DNA of 64,000 nt from CAMPKL01 sp963817465 (GTDB lineage Bacteria > Acidobacteriota > Terriglobia > Bryobacterales > UBA6623). The notes beneath the pieces are model-generated. The model saw nothing but the letters and a program-made list of their open reading frames with translations, made no database searches and was not told the origin of the DNA. The translations under genes were made by a program, and so were the position numbers. This document shows, in pieces, positions 1 to 8,053 of this stretch (its first letter is position 1; each line of letters starts with the position of its first letter). The DNA is taken from NCBI GenBank assembly GCA_963817465.1, contig CAWFOP010000005.1, forward strand, positions 434,001 to 498,000. The letters run 5' to 3'.

Positions 1-463
1 ACGGCGCCATCTCCACGCTCGCCGGCCGCGGACAAAAATGCTCCCAGGCGCGCACCCGCGCGTTCAGCGCACCCGCCGCCGCCCCCTCCAGCCACAGCCG
101 GTACGGCAAACCTCCAGGGCGCAGCTCGCGCAGACGCATCATCTGCTCGATCGCCGGCGTCGCGTCCTCGCCGCCTTGCACGATCATCACCTCGTCCAGC
201 CCCGCGTCATGACACTCGGTCAGATCCGCCGCCTCCAGCGCTTCGCCGCGCAGCAGCGCCGCCGTGCGCACCGCGCCACCTCGCCGCAACTCCTGCAGCA
301 AGCCCAACACCTGCCCCCGCGGCTCCGCCGCCGACGGCAGCAACGCCACACATACGTCCAGTTGGCCGCCGCGCACCAACCCGTCGCAGAACGCCCGCAC
401 GCGATGCATCGCCGCCTGCCCCGCCACCCCGTTTTCGCAGCCCTGCAACAGCAGCATGCTCAT
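1..463 (-). CDS. Unknown protein, N-terminal part (runs off the window)
   Basis: A leftward frame opens with ATG at 463 and stays open for 154 codons to the window edge, so the C-terminus is missing. It begins MSMLLLQGCENG and has alternating hydrophobic and acidic stretches such as DEVMIVQGGED, consistent with a soluble alpha/beta protein. I do not recognise a family. The start is supported by a GGAGAG ribosome-binding sequence just upstream and by its position 19 bases after the stop of the preceding gene, which makes it the eighth gene of the leftward radical SAM/glycosyltransferase operon. Its first residues lack a signal peptide. The missing part could hold a recognisable domain. Confidence 0.6.
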   Translation of the reverse strand, partial: MSMLLLQGCENGVAGQAAMHRVRAFCDGLVRGGQLDVCVALLPSAAEPRGQVLGLLQELRRGGAVRTAALLRGEALEAADLTECHDAGLDEVMIVQGGEDATPAIEQMMRLRELRPGGLPYRLWLEGAAAGALNARVRAWEHFCPRPASVEMAP

Positions 464-482
464 CGCGATTCGCTCTCCAATC

Positions 483-1511
483 TCAAACCGTCACCTGCCA
501 GAACCGTTCCGCCGCCCGCATCCCGCCGCCCGCCAGCCGCGCGTTCCGCACAGCCGACTGCTCCCAATAATCACGCCGCAGGCGATCCACCCGCGTGCGA
601 AACACCTCGTGCAACGCCGCCTTACGATGCGCCGTCCCCGCGATCTCCACGCTGTACTCCCGCAGCGAAAAATACGAATGCTCGAACCGCGCCAAAAACT
701 CGTCCACCCCGCGCTCGCCCAACACGCTCGGCGCCTCCGGATACAGATGCAGCTCCGCCTCGAGCTCCCCCGCCGCCAACATCTCGAGCAACACCCAAAG
801 CAGCGCCGACGCACCCGACCGCGCATCCGCCGACGCCGACGTCCAAACCTGCCGCGGACGCGTCCGCCGGAGCAACGCCCGCAGCAATCCCCGCAACACC
901 TCCCGCAACGCCGGCGCGTCGTCGGCCAGCCCGCGTATGTGCGATCGCCGCAGCTCGTCATCCGGCGCCGCCCACGTCTCGGCCGCCACCCCCGCCATGC
1001 GCGCCGCCGTCGCCAACTCGTCGCGCGCCGCCAGCGACAGCTCCTCGGGCGTGCTGAACGCTTCCGGCCGGCATCCGCCGTGCACCATCCCGAAGCAGTT
1101 CACCAGCAGCGTGCTCCGCTCGGCAGCCTCCAGCAGAATCCGCCCGCCCATCGCCAGCCAGGCATCCTCCGGCGCCGCCGACAAGATCAGCCGCTCCACC
1201 CGGCCGCCCGCCGCCTTGCTCTCGCCCACCGGCTCGTCCCACCAAATCAGATACGGCGCCAACATCGCCGCCGCCCGCCCCGGGTCCTCCACCCGCGCCA
1301 ACAACTCCCCAAACGTCGTCACCCCGTCACAGGCCTCCAACATCGCCCGCGACGAAGGATCCAGCACCGCCACCGCCACCCGCCCGAAATACAGCGTGTC
1401 CCCCGCCGCCGCCGCGTGCGGCAACGCCAGCGGATACGCCTGCGGGTCCAGCCGCATCCTCCGCGGACGCCGGACCGCCGCTCCCGCTCGATCCCGAATC
1501 GATGGCCTCAT
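483..1511 (-). CDS. PqqD-like plus PIG-L/LmbE-like protein, probably catalytically dead
   Basis: 342 residues from ATG 1511, which overlaps the stop of the upstream radical SAM gene (ATGA), indicating translational coupling. An upstream extension in the same frame lies inside that gene and is rejected. Residues about 15-85 resemble a PqqD-like winged helix (ending LIWWDEP). The rest follows the PIG-L/LmbE deacetylase layout: a LSAAPEDA strand-turn where active enzymes have HPDD, a helix with RDELATAARMAG, and a C-terminal segment with AHRKAALHEVF. The zinc-binding His-Pro-Asp-Asp and the later Asp-His pair are absent, so deacetylase activity is unlikely. A PqqD-like domain beside radical SAM enzymes suggests a peptide- or partner-binding role; that is inference. 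Confidence 0.65.
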   Translation of the reverse strand: MRPSIRDRAGAAVRRPRRMRLDPQAYPLALPHAAAAGDTLYFGRVAVAVLDPSSRAMLEACDGVTTFGELLARVEDPGRAAAMLAPYLIWWDEPVGESKAAGGRVERLILSAAPEDAWLAMGGRILLEAAERSTLLVNCFGMVHGGCRPEAFSTPEELSLAARDELATAARMAGVAAETWAAPDDELRRSHIRGLADDAPALREVLRGLLRALLRRTRPRQVWTSASADARSGASALLWVLLEMLAAGELEAELHLYPEAPSVLGERGVDEFLARFEHSYFSLREYSVEIAGTAHRKAALHEVFRTRVDRLRRDYWEQSAVRNARLAGGGMRAAERFWQVTV

Positions 1512-2992
1512 GAGCAGTTGTCGTACGAGATTACACTCACGCCCTTCTTCTCTTCCACGCAATCGCCCAGCTTCAACAACCATACCTTCGGGTGATCGAG
1601 CTCCTCGCTTCGCAACACCTCGAGCAAATCCTCGTGCTCGGGATGCCAATTCTCCTGCACCGCCCGCTCCCGATACTCCGCCTCCGTGTACGTCCCCCAA
1701 TTCTCCAGCCGCTGAAACTCGATCAGGTCGCAGCCCAGCCGCTTGCCCAGCCGCGCAAATCCCGGGATTTCCCGAAAGTTGTTCGCCTGCACCAGAAAGT
1801 TGATGTGAAAATGCCGAATCTCCCCATCGGCGAACAGCCCCGCAATGAATTCCAGATTCTCCACCAGCAATCCGAAATCACCCTTGCGGTTCAAATGATA
1901 CGTCTCCGGCGTCGCCGCATCCACCGACACGCTGATCCAATCGACCGCCCCATGACTCGCCCCCATCGACGCCCACATCGAGGGCGTCAACAGCAGCCCG
2001 TTCGTCTGGATCTTGATGCGCAGCTTCGGATGCCGCGCCCACGCATATCTCTGCAACTTCTCGCGGTAGAACGGACTCGCAAACGGATCGCCCTCGCCCA
2101 ACAAAATGATCCGCTCGGTGCCCTCGAGCGCCGCCGAAAACACGTTCGCGTCTATGTCGTGGATGACCGTCAGTTCCTCGCTCGAGGCCCGAAACGTCGT
2201 CTCACGGCAATAACTGCAACTCAAATTGCAGCTTTTGTCGAACGCGAAATTCACCACCCTCGGCGAGCTGCGCGGCAGCGTCAATCCCTGCCCGCCCGCC
2301 CATTCCACCAGCGCCGCCGGCGACATCGTCTTGCCCGACGACCGCGCCTCCCGCAAGTACTCGCACGCCTGCGCATTGCAATAGCGGTACGAGCCGTCCA
2401 CCATCGACTCCCGCACCTCCGCCGCCGCCGCCGAGCTCCAAATCTCCTCGAGCGATTCCCGCCGCAAATTCCCGATCACCTTACCGAACTTCGAAGGACA
2501 ACACGGATACACATCCCCATTCGATTGCAAATGCGCATACTCGAACGGACTCGTGCACAAGAAACCCTCCGGACGCTGCAACCGCTCCACCTTGCGCCGA
2601 ATGCTTTCCGACAACGGATGCTCGCCGATGTCGATGTCCAGCAGACTCGCCGGCGCCAGCGCCGTCCACACCTTCAGTTGCCGCTCGTCGAGCAGCGCCT
2701 CCGCCTTCCGCCGCGCCCGCCGCTCGATCGCGCCCACGCTCTCCAGCCGCACCGCCCCCACCTCGTCCGGCTCCTGCAACAACGCCAGCAGATACTTCCC
2801 CGCCTTCTCGTCATCCAACTGGCGCTGCACGATCTCGTGCGCCAGCATGTCCAGCGGAGACACCGCCTGCCCCGCCCAGTTCCGCCCGCACTCCGCGTCG
2901 AAGTCCCTCTGCATTTGCCCCAACACCGCCCGCAACGCCGCATGTTGCGCCGCGCCCAGCTCCAGCCTGCTCGCAACTTCCGCCCACCTCAC
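1508..2992 (-). CDS. Radical SAM protein with N-terminal SPASM-like segment
   Basis: 494 residues from GTG 2992, preceded by GGGGAGGT eight bases upstream and lying 3 bases after the previous stop. The radical SAM core is in the C-terminal half: CNLSCSYC, with Cys 255, 259 and 262 able to bind the 4Fe-4S cluster, followed by LGEGDPF and KIQTNG strands. Unusually, a SPASM-type segment precedes the core: SNGDVYPCCPSKFGKVIGNL around Cys164-165, then SLEEIW and further cysteines. In most SPASM enzymes this segment follows the core. The protein may be a rearranged SPASM enzyme, or use the N-terminal cysteines for an auxiliary cluster. Substrate unknown; the neighbours suggest glycan or peptide modification. 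Confidence 0.85.
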   Translation of the reverse strand: MRWAEVASRLELGAAQHAALRAVLGQMQRDFDAECGRNWAGQAVSPLDMLAHEIVQRQLDDEKAGKYLLALLQEPDEVGAVRLESVGAIERRARRKAEALLDERQLKVWTALAPASLLDIDIGEHPLSESIRRKVERLQRPEGFLCTSPFEYAHLQSNGDVYPCCPSKFGKVIGNLRRESLEEIWSSAAAAEVRESMVDGSYRYCNAQACEYLREARSSGKTMSPAALVEWAGGQGLTLPRSSPRVVNFAFDKSCNLSCSYCRETTFRASSEELTVIHDIDANVFSAALEGTERIILLGEGDPFASPFYREKLQRYAWARHPKLRIKIQTNGLLLTPSMWASMGASHGAVDWISVSVDAATPETYHLNRKGDFGLLVENLEFIAGLFADGEIRHFHINFLVQANNFREIPGFARLGKRLGCDLIEFQRLENWGTYTEAEYRERAVQENWHPEHEDLLEVLRSEELDHPKVWLLKLGDCVEEKKGVSVISYDNCS

Positions 2993-2995
2993 CGC

Positions 2996-5383
2996 TCAAC
3001 ACCTCCCCGACTGCACAATCGATACCACCCCGCTCCGCCCCCCGCGAAAGCTCGGCGGACAGAACGTGCACTCGGCGCAAGTATCGGAAGTCTCTCCCCG
3101 CAAGTGCCGCAAAATCTTGCCGTGATGCAACTGCGCCAGCGACCCGTGGCTGATCCGCCCGAACTTGTGCCGCGCCTCGTAGTCCTGCGCGCACAAGAGC
3201 ATCTCCCCGTCCACGGAAATAAAATCAATCCCGCGCGCCACCCGGCACAAATTCGGCGGCCCATCCTCCTCGGGAAACAGGTCCACCCGCACCCGCGGAT
3301 CCCCGCCAAACCGCGCCGCAAGCCACGCCATGTCCCCCGGCAAACACCGCTCCTGGATCAGGCCCGCCCGGTTCGTCAGGTTGTGCAGCCAGACCTGCGT
3401 CACCCCCGTCCCCCGCCAGTGCTCGGCGAACCGCACCGCCTCCTCGCCGTTCGCCGACGTCACCACGAAACTCACGTTGAGCTGCAACTCCGGCCAGCGC
3501 TGCGCCCGCTCCGCCGCCACCCGCCCGCAGGCCTCCACAATCCGTTCATAGCCCTTCAGCCGCATCTGCGCCGCATGCGTTTCCGCGCTGAACGCGTTCA
3601 GACTCACGTTGAGCTGGTTCAACCCCGCCGCCGTCAGCCGGTCCACCAGCTCCGGCCGCAGGCTCCAGCCGTTCGTCGTCATCCCCACGCTCGCCCCCGC
3701 CGCCGACAACAACCCAACAATCGCCTCGAGCTCGGGATGCAAGGTCGATTCCGCGATCCCGCACAACACCACATGCGGACCCGCGCCCTCGTCCCGAATC
3801 GAATCCGCGATCCGCCCCACCGTCTCCAAGCTCATGAACCGCGCCTCGCGCTCCATCTGCTCCCGCGGACAAAACGTGCACACCGCGTTGCACAGCGAGG
3901 TGATCTCCAAATCCACCACCATCCGCTCGCGCCCGCCCACCTTCTGGAAATCCATGAAGCGAGTCGCGCACACCAACTGCGCCGCCTCGTCCTCCGAACC
4001 ATGCACCGTCACCATCGCCAACATCGGACCTTCGTCTCGGAAATGGATCTGCTTGAGGGACCAGCCCTCTCCGCTGTGGCGCGCATACAGGTTCCGCACG
4101 TGCGTCAAACATTCCTCCGCCGTGCAATCCAGCGTCTGGTTCAACGTCGACAACCGCCGCTCATAGAGCGGTTCATCGATCAGCCGCACCGGCAAACCCG
4201 CCCGGTCCGCCTTCAAGAACAAATCCGAATCCTCGCCGGCGCTCTTGAGTTGGTCATCCCACTCGAAGCCCCCAAGCGCGTGCATCACGTCCCGGCGCAC
4301 CACATACGGTTGGTTCACCTCGAAAATGTCATTCGGCGCCCCGCCCACCATATACCGCGTGCGCGGACTCAGATAGGCCTCGAACAATCCGAACGTCTTC
4401 GTGCCGCCGCGCAACAGCGGCGCGCCCGGCACCCGCTCGATCTCCTCGGCGATCCGCTCGAGCGCCCGCGGCGCCAAACGGTCGTCATCGTCCATCCCGA
4501 TCAGATAATCGCCCTCGGCCGCATCCGCCAGCTTCTTCCGCGTCGGCCCCGTCCCCAAATGCTCCTGGTACTCCACATGGATCCGCGGATCGCCGTCGTA
4601 CTCCCGCAAAATCGCGCGGATCTTCACCAGGTTGTGCTCCACCGGCCCGTCGATCGCCAGACGAAGCTCCCAGTGCGGATACGTCTGCTCGACCACCGAT
4701 TGCACCGCCTCCCGCAGAAAATCCGGCCGGATGCTCGGCGTCATGATCGTGAACGTCGGCCGCTCCCTCCGTCCCGCAGCGTCCGGCTTCCAGGCCGCGC
4801 CCGGCACGTGGACCTGGAACTGCCGCGGAACCGCCGGCTCGAGATGCGCCACCCCGGCATAGTCGCTCGCCAACGCCGCCGCGCTGCGCAGCATCAACTC
4901 GCCCGCCCACATCACCGGGTCCAGCTCGAGCGTCGGCGCCCCCGTCCGCGCCACCCGCCGCTGCGGCTGGCTCAACAGGAAATACTCGGGCGTCGCCCAG
5001 CGCATCATCCCCCACCGCTCCGCGCGCAACAGCGCGAACCACGCCGGTAGCGCCGGCGCCGCCTTGAGCGTAAACGGAAACGTCCCTGGCCTCGGGCGCG
5101 CCGGCTCCATGCCATACACCGCCAACAAGGCCGCGCTGTCCAGCGTCAACCCGTCCAACTCCCCCCTGCGCTCGAGAATCTGCGCCAGCAGCCGCACGTC
5201 CGCCGCCCGCGCCGCCACCGCGTCGTCCACCAGCAGCACGTACTCCGCGCCGCATCCCGCCGCGCGCTCCCACACCGCCGCGAACGGCTCGCCCAGCCCA
5301 TACTCAAACCTCTCGGTCACGCCCTCGGGAACCCGCAAGCGCGGTGCGGAGAATCCACGGCGAATGACCCAGGCGACGCGCAT
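2996..5383 (-). CDS. GT2 glycosyltransferase-radical SAM/SPASM fusion
   Basis: 795 residues from ATG 5383, chosen because GAGGAATAGGG lies just upstream and an upstream open extension overlaps the preceding gene. Residues 1-200 are unassigned. Residues about 205-420 are a GT-A family 2 glycosyltransferase: TFTIMTPSIRPDFL, then GMDDDDRLAP carrying the Asp motif for metal and sugar nucleotide, and GEDSDLFLKA further on. Residues about 490-795 are a radical SAM domain with CNAVCTFC (Cys 498, 502, 505), a TTNGW strand and a C-terminal SPASM region with several cysteines (CAQDYE, then CAECTFC). Both active-site sets look intact, so the protein probably couples sugar transfer with radical chemistry. 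No export signal is seen, so it is expected in the cytoplasm. Confidence 0.88.
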   Translation of the reverse strand: MRVAWVIRRGFSAPRLRVPEGVTERFEYGLGEPFAAVWERAAGCGAEYVLLVDDAVAARAADVRLLAQILERRGELDGLTLDSAALLAVYGMEPARPRPGTFPFTLKAAPALPAWFALLRAERWGMMRWATPEYFLLSQPQRRVARTGAPTLELDPVMWAGELMLRSAAALASDYAGVAHLEPAVPRQFQVHVPGAAWKPDAAGRRERPTFTIMTPSIRPDFLREAVQSVVEQTYPHWELRLAIDGPVEHNLVKIRAILREYDGDPRIHVEYQEHLGTGPTRKKLADAAEGDYLIGMDDDDRLAPRALERIAEEIERVPGAPLLRGGTKTFGLFEAYLSPRTRYMVGGAPNDIFEVNQPYVVRRDVMHALGGFEWDDQLKSAGEDSDLFLKADRAGLPVRLIDEPLYERRLSTLNQTLDCTAEECLTHVRNLYARHSGEGWSLKQIHFRDEGPMLAMVTVHGSEDEAAQLVCATRFMDFQKVGGRERMVVDLEITSLCNAVCTFCPREQMEREARFMSLETVGRIADSIRDEGAGPHVVLCGIAESTLHPELEAIVGLLSAAGASVGMTTNGWSLRPELVDRLTAAGLNQLNVSLNAFSAETHAAQMRLKGYERIVEACGRVAAERAQRWPELQLNVSFVVTSANGEEAVRFAEHWRGTGVTQVWLHNLTNRAGLIQERCLPGDMAWLAARFGGDPRVRVDLFPEEDGPPNLCRVARGIDFISVDGEMLLCAQDYEARHKFGRISHGSLAQLHHGKILRHLRGETSDTCAECTFCPPSFRGGRSGVVSIVQSGRC

Positions 5384-5391
5384 CTCGTTCC

Positions 5392-6417
5392 CTATTCCTC
5401 CCCCGCCGCGGCTTCGAGGGCGTACAGCACGTCCTTGCACCGTATGATCGCCAGCACCGTCGATTTGCGCAGCGCGCTCCCTCCGGCAACCGTCCACGAC
5501 ACGCCGGACCCTGCCGCCGGAACTCCCGCCGGCGCCCCGGCCGCATTGGCGCCCTTGCGCCCCGCGCGGGCCGCCCGCGTCGCGCCCAAATAGCCCCCCG
5601 CCGCCTTGGACGCCGCCGGCCTCGACGAGCCCAGATAGCCGCCGCCCTGCGCCCGCGCCGGCCGGCTCAAATAACCCTTGCCCGCTCCCGGCGCAACCCG
5701 CCCCAGGTAACCGCCGCCTGCCCCCCGCGCGTCCGGCCCCGCCGCCGTTTCTCTCTCCCCGTCCGCCGCCGCGACCTCGCCCGCCGGCAACGTCCAATCC
5801 GCTTCCCACTCCTGCAAGGTGTCCTCGAGCGCTTCGGCCCCCTCGAGCGCCTGCCGCTGCAACGCGGCGAACAACAGCTTCCGCGCCGCCTTCACGCACG
5901 CGTCAAGTCCGTCGCCGGGCTGCGCCTCCACCCCCGCCTCATCGTCCAGCCCGCTCACCGCGCCCCGGGCCCATACCGCCGTCCGCTCCGGTCCGGCTTC
6001 CACCTCCACGCTCACCGCCAGCCGCGGCCGCGGCGGCGTCGAGCACGGCAACTCTTCCTCAAACGTCACCAGCCCGCGCCACGGCTCCCCGCTCGCCGCC
6101 CGCGCCAGCCGCATCGGCTTGCGCTCGCTCCGCCACGCCACCGGCGACGCCACCCACACGCCCTCCGCCGACGCCTGGACCGTCGCATCCTCGAGCGCCA
6201 GCCCATGTACCGACATCCGGCCCCGGCCCGTCAACGCAAACGACCCCGCGTCGCCGCTTCCCGTCAACAGAAACCGGGACTCCACGCCGCTCGCCGCCGT
6301 GAACCCCGCTTCGATGCGTCCGAAAACCTGAATACCCTCAAGCAACGTCGCGCCGTGGAGACGAAACTCCACGCGCCCATCACGCTCGATCCTCTCGAGG
6401 GAATCCCTATCGCGCAT
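5392..6417 (-). CDS. Unknown protein with Gly-rich tail and four GYL(G/S) repeats
   Basis: 341 residues from ATG 6417 with AGGTGA upstream; the stop lies 8 bases before the GT2-radical SAM start. Residues 1-220 are beta-rich (RFLLTGSGDAGSFALTG and similar) and weakly recall the AIM24 beta-roll family; this is pattern resemblance only. Residues about 225-300 are a Gly/Ala/Pro/Arg-rich tail with GGGYLG, KGYLS, GGGYLG and GGYLG (Tyr 237, 249, 261, 276), spaced 12, 12 and 15 residues. The protein ends with a short hydrophobic segment (STVLAIIR). It lies between two radical SAM genes. The repeated tyrosine motif in a flexible tail could be a substrate or docking site for those enzymes; this is untested. 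Confidence 0.7.
   Translation of the reverse strand: MRDRDSLERIERDGRVEFRLHGATLLEGIQVFGRIEAGFTAASGVESRFLLTGSGDAGSFALTGRGRMSVHGLALEDATVQASAEGVWVASPVAWRSERKPMRLARAASGEPWRGLVTFEEELPCSTPPRPRLAVSVEVEAGPERTAVWARGAVSGLDDEAGVEAQPGDGLDACVKAARKLLFAALQRQALEGAEALEDTLQEWEADWTLPAGEVAAADGERETAAGPDARGAGGGYLGRVAPGAGKGYLSRPARAQGGGYLGSSRPAASKAAGGYLGATRAARAGRKGANAAGAPAGVPAAGSGVSWTVAGGSALRKSTVLAIIRCKDVLYALEAAAGEE
5581..5718 (-). repeat. Four GYL(G/S)-encoding repeats
   Basis: Within the tail of the 341-residue protein, four copies encode (G/A/K)GYL(G/S). Tyr codons are at 5707-5709, 5671-5673, 5635-5637 and 5590-5592, so the spacing is 36, 36 and 45 bases. Between copies the sequence encodes Arg, Pro, Ala and Gly. 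The codons for Tyr and Leu vary between copies (TAC or TAT; CTG, TTG or CTA/TTT context), which suggests selection on the peptide and not a recent DNA duplication. Confidence 0.75.
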
Positions 6418-6497
6418 CGCTCACCTGCGCTCGGCCGCGCCCCAAAGTCCAGCTCGGGCCGCCCTGGACCGACATCAGTATAGGCTCGAAAACCGGC

Positions 6498-8048
6498 CTA
6501 TGAACGCGCATCGACATGCATCCCCAGCTTGTATTCCACGTACTCCGGCCGGTTCACCGTCAGCCACGCCACTTGCCGTATGTGCTCGAGCGCCTCGGCC
6601 GGCACCGGCGCGTTCCGCAAGATCGATTTCGTCCAGCGCAGTTCATCGGTGTCGAAATTCGGATCCAACTGTCCGTTGGCGATCACAGACTCGTACAGCG
6701 CGCTACCGGGAAACGGCACCACCGTGAAAAACAGCGCATACTGCAGACCCGCTTCCACCTGCCGCCTCGCCATCACGATCGTGCGGTACATCTCTTCCTG
6801 CGTCTCGTCCGGGTAGCCGATCATGTAGTTCCCCGACGCCTCGATCCCTGCCTGCGTCAGCGCCGCCACCAGCTTCGGAACGTCCGTCTTCGCCACGTTC
6901 CACTTCCCGCTCGCATACAAGTCGAGCAGCCGCTGATTCGCGGACTCGAACGGCAACGACAAGAACCGCAACCCCGAATCCGCCAGCACTTGCAGAAATT
7001 CCTCGTCCGGCCCCAACTCGCCATGGAAGTTCTTCTGCAAATGGCAGATGTTGATCCCATTCACGTCCAGCAGCTTCAGCCCCATCCCGCGCACCAGGCC
7101 GAACAGCTCGAAGGCGCGCTTCTTCTTGGCAAACAAGCTGTCGTCCTCGAGGAAGACGTACTCCACGCCTAGCCGGCGCAGCTCGTCCAGCTCCGCCAAC
7201 ACCCGGTCGATCGATTTCACCCGAAAGCGCCCCAAATCCCCGGCGTCGCTACCCGCGATCTCGAGCGAAATGTGGCAGTATTTGCACTGGAAAGGGCAGC
7301 CGCGCGAAGTCTGCAGCGAGGCGTACCGGATGCGCTCGCCCTTGGGAAAGTCCCCGCCGTGCGGCCGCGAGATGTCCCAGTAGCGCTCGAGCGGCAACGC
7401 ATCCCAAGCCGGCATCGGCAACGTATCCAAATCGCTCGCCGGGCCCGCCGGCGCGTTGCGCCGCTCTTCGCCGCCCTCGCCCAGGTACGCGATGCCCTCG
7501 ACCTCCGTCAGCGCCCGCTTGCCCTCGAGCGCGCGCCCGATCGCCACGATCGTATCCTCGGCCTCCGACAACGCCACCACGTCCACGCCCGCGTCGAAAA
7601 ATCGCGGCCGCAGCGAACGCGCGTTCACGCCCCCCGTCAAGATCAGCTTGTCGGGATGCGCCGCGCGCAGCCCGCGAATCAGATCCAGCACCAACGAGGT
7701 CTGCGGCGTGAAAATCGACGACACGCCGATCACGTCGTACGCCGCCGCCGCCTCCAGGATGGCCTCCTCCGCCATCCCGACCCGGGTCATCCCGCTCGGC
7801 CGCTTCTCCGTGCGAAAGAAGCTCTCCTCGAGCGGCGTCTCCGCATCGCCCGCCGCGCAGTCGAGAATGCGCGCTTCATAGCCGGCGCGCCGCAGTGCGC
7901 CGGCCAGGTACGCCAGGCTCAGCGAGCCGTCCGGCTTCGCCGTCTCCCCAGGCGCAAACTGCAGCGGCGAATACAGCAGTAGAAATCGCGGACTCCGGAT
8001 GCGGATCGCGTCGAGGTTTTTGCCGTGCGTTCGACGCGGAGACTGCAT
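6498..8048 (-). CDS. B12-binding-domain radical SAM protein
   Basis: 516 residues from ATG 8048, 5 bases after the stop of the upstream SDR-RmlC gene; a longer frame exists but would lie inside that gene. Residues about 20-170 form the cobalamin-binding-like Rossmann region (FLLLYSPLQFAPGETAKPDG, LAYLAGALRRAGYE, LILTGGVNA) without an obvious DxHxxG motif, so cobalamin may bind base-off without the usual His. The radical SAM core follows, with CPFQCKYC (Cys 251, 255, 258) and GYPDETQEEM typical of B12-radical SAM (Elp3/MiaB-like) TIM barrels. Members methylate unactivated carbons or rearrange substrates. The actual substrate is unknown; the gene precedes the GYLG-repeat protein on the same strand. 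Confidence 0.85.
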   Translation of the reverse strand: MQSPRRTHGKNLDAIRIRSPRFLLLYSPLQFAPGETAKPDGSLSLAYLAGALRRAGYEARILDCAAGDAETPLEESFFRTEKRPSGMTRVGMAEEAILEAAAAYDVIGVSSIFTPQTSLVLDLIRGLRAAHPDKLILTGGVNARSLRPRFFDAGVDVVALSEAEDTIVAIGRALEGKRALTEVEGIAYLGEGGEERRNAPAGPASDLDTLPMPAWDALPLERYWDISRPHGGDFPKGERIRYASLQTSRGCPFQCKYCHISLEIAGSDAGDLGRFRVKSIDRVLAELDELRRLGVEYVFLEDDSLFAKKKRAFELFGLVRGMGLKLLDVNGINICHLQKNFHGELGPDEEFLQVLADSGLRFLSLPFESANQRLLDLYASGKWNVAKTDVPKLVAALTQAGIEASGNYMIGYPDETQEEMYRTIVMARRQVEAGLQYALFFTVVPFPGSALYESVIANGQLDPNFDTDELRWTKSILRNAPVPAEALEHIRQVAWLTVNRPEYVEYKLGMHVDARS

Positions 8049-8053
8049 TGCGA

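Noticed and set aside
1592..5050. A 1152-codon + strand open frame opposite the radical SAM genes
   Set aside because: Arg/Pro/His-rich composition is a shadow of GC-rich minus-strand genes, whose motifs are unmistakable.
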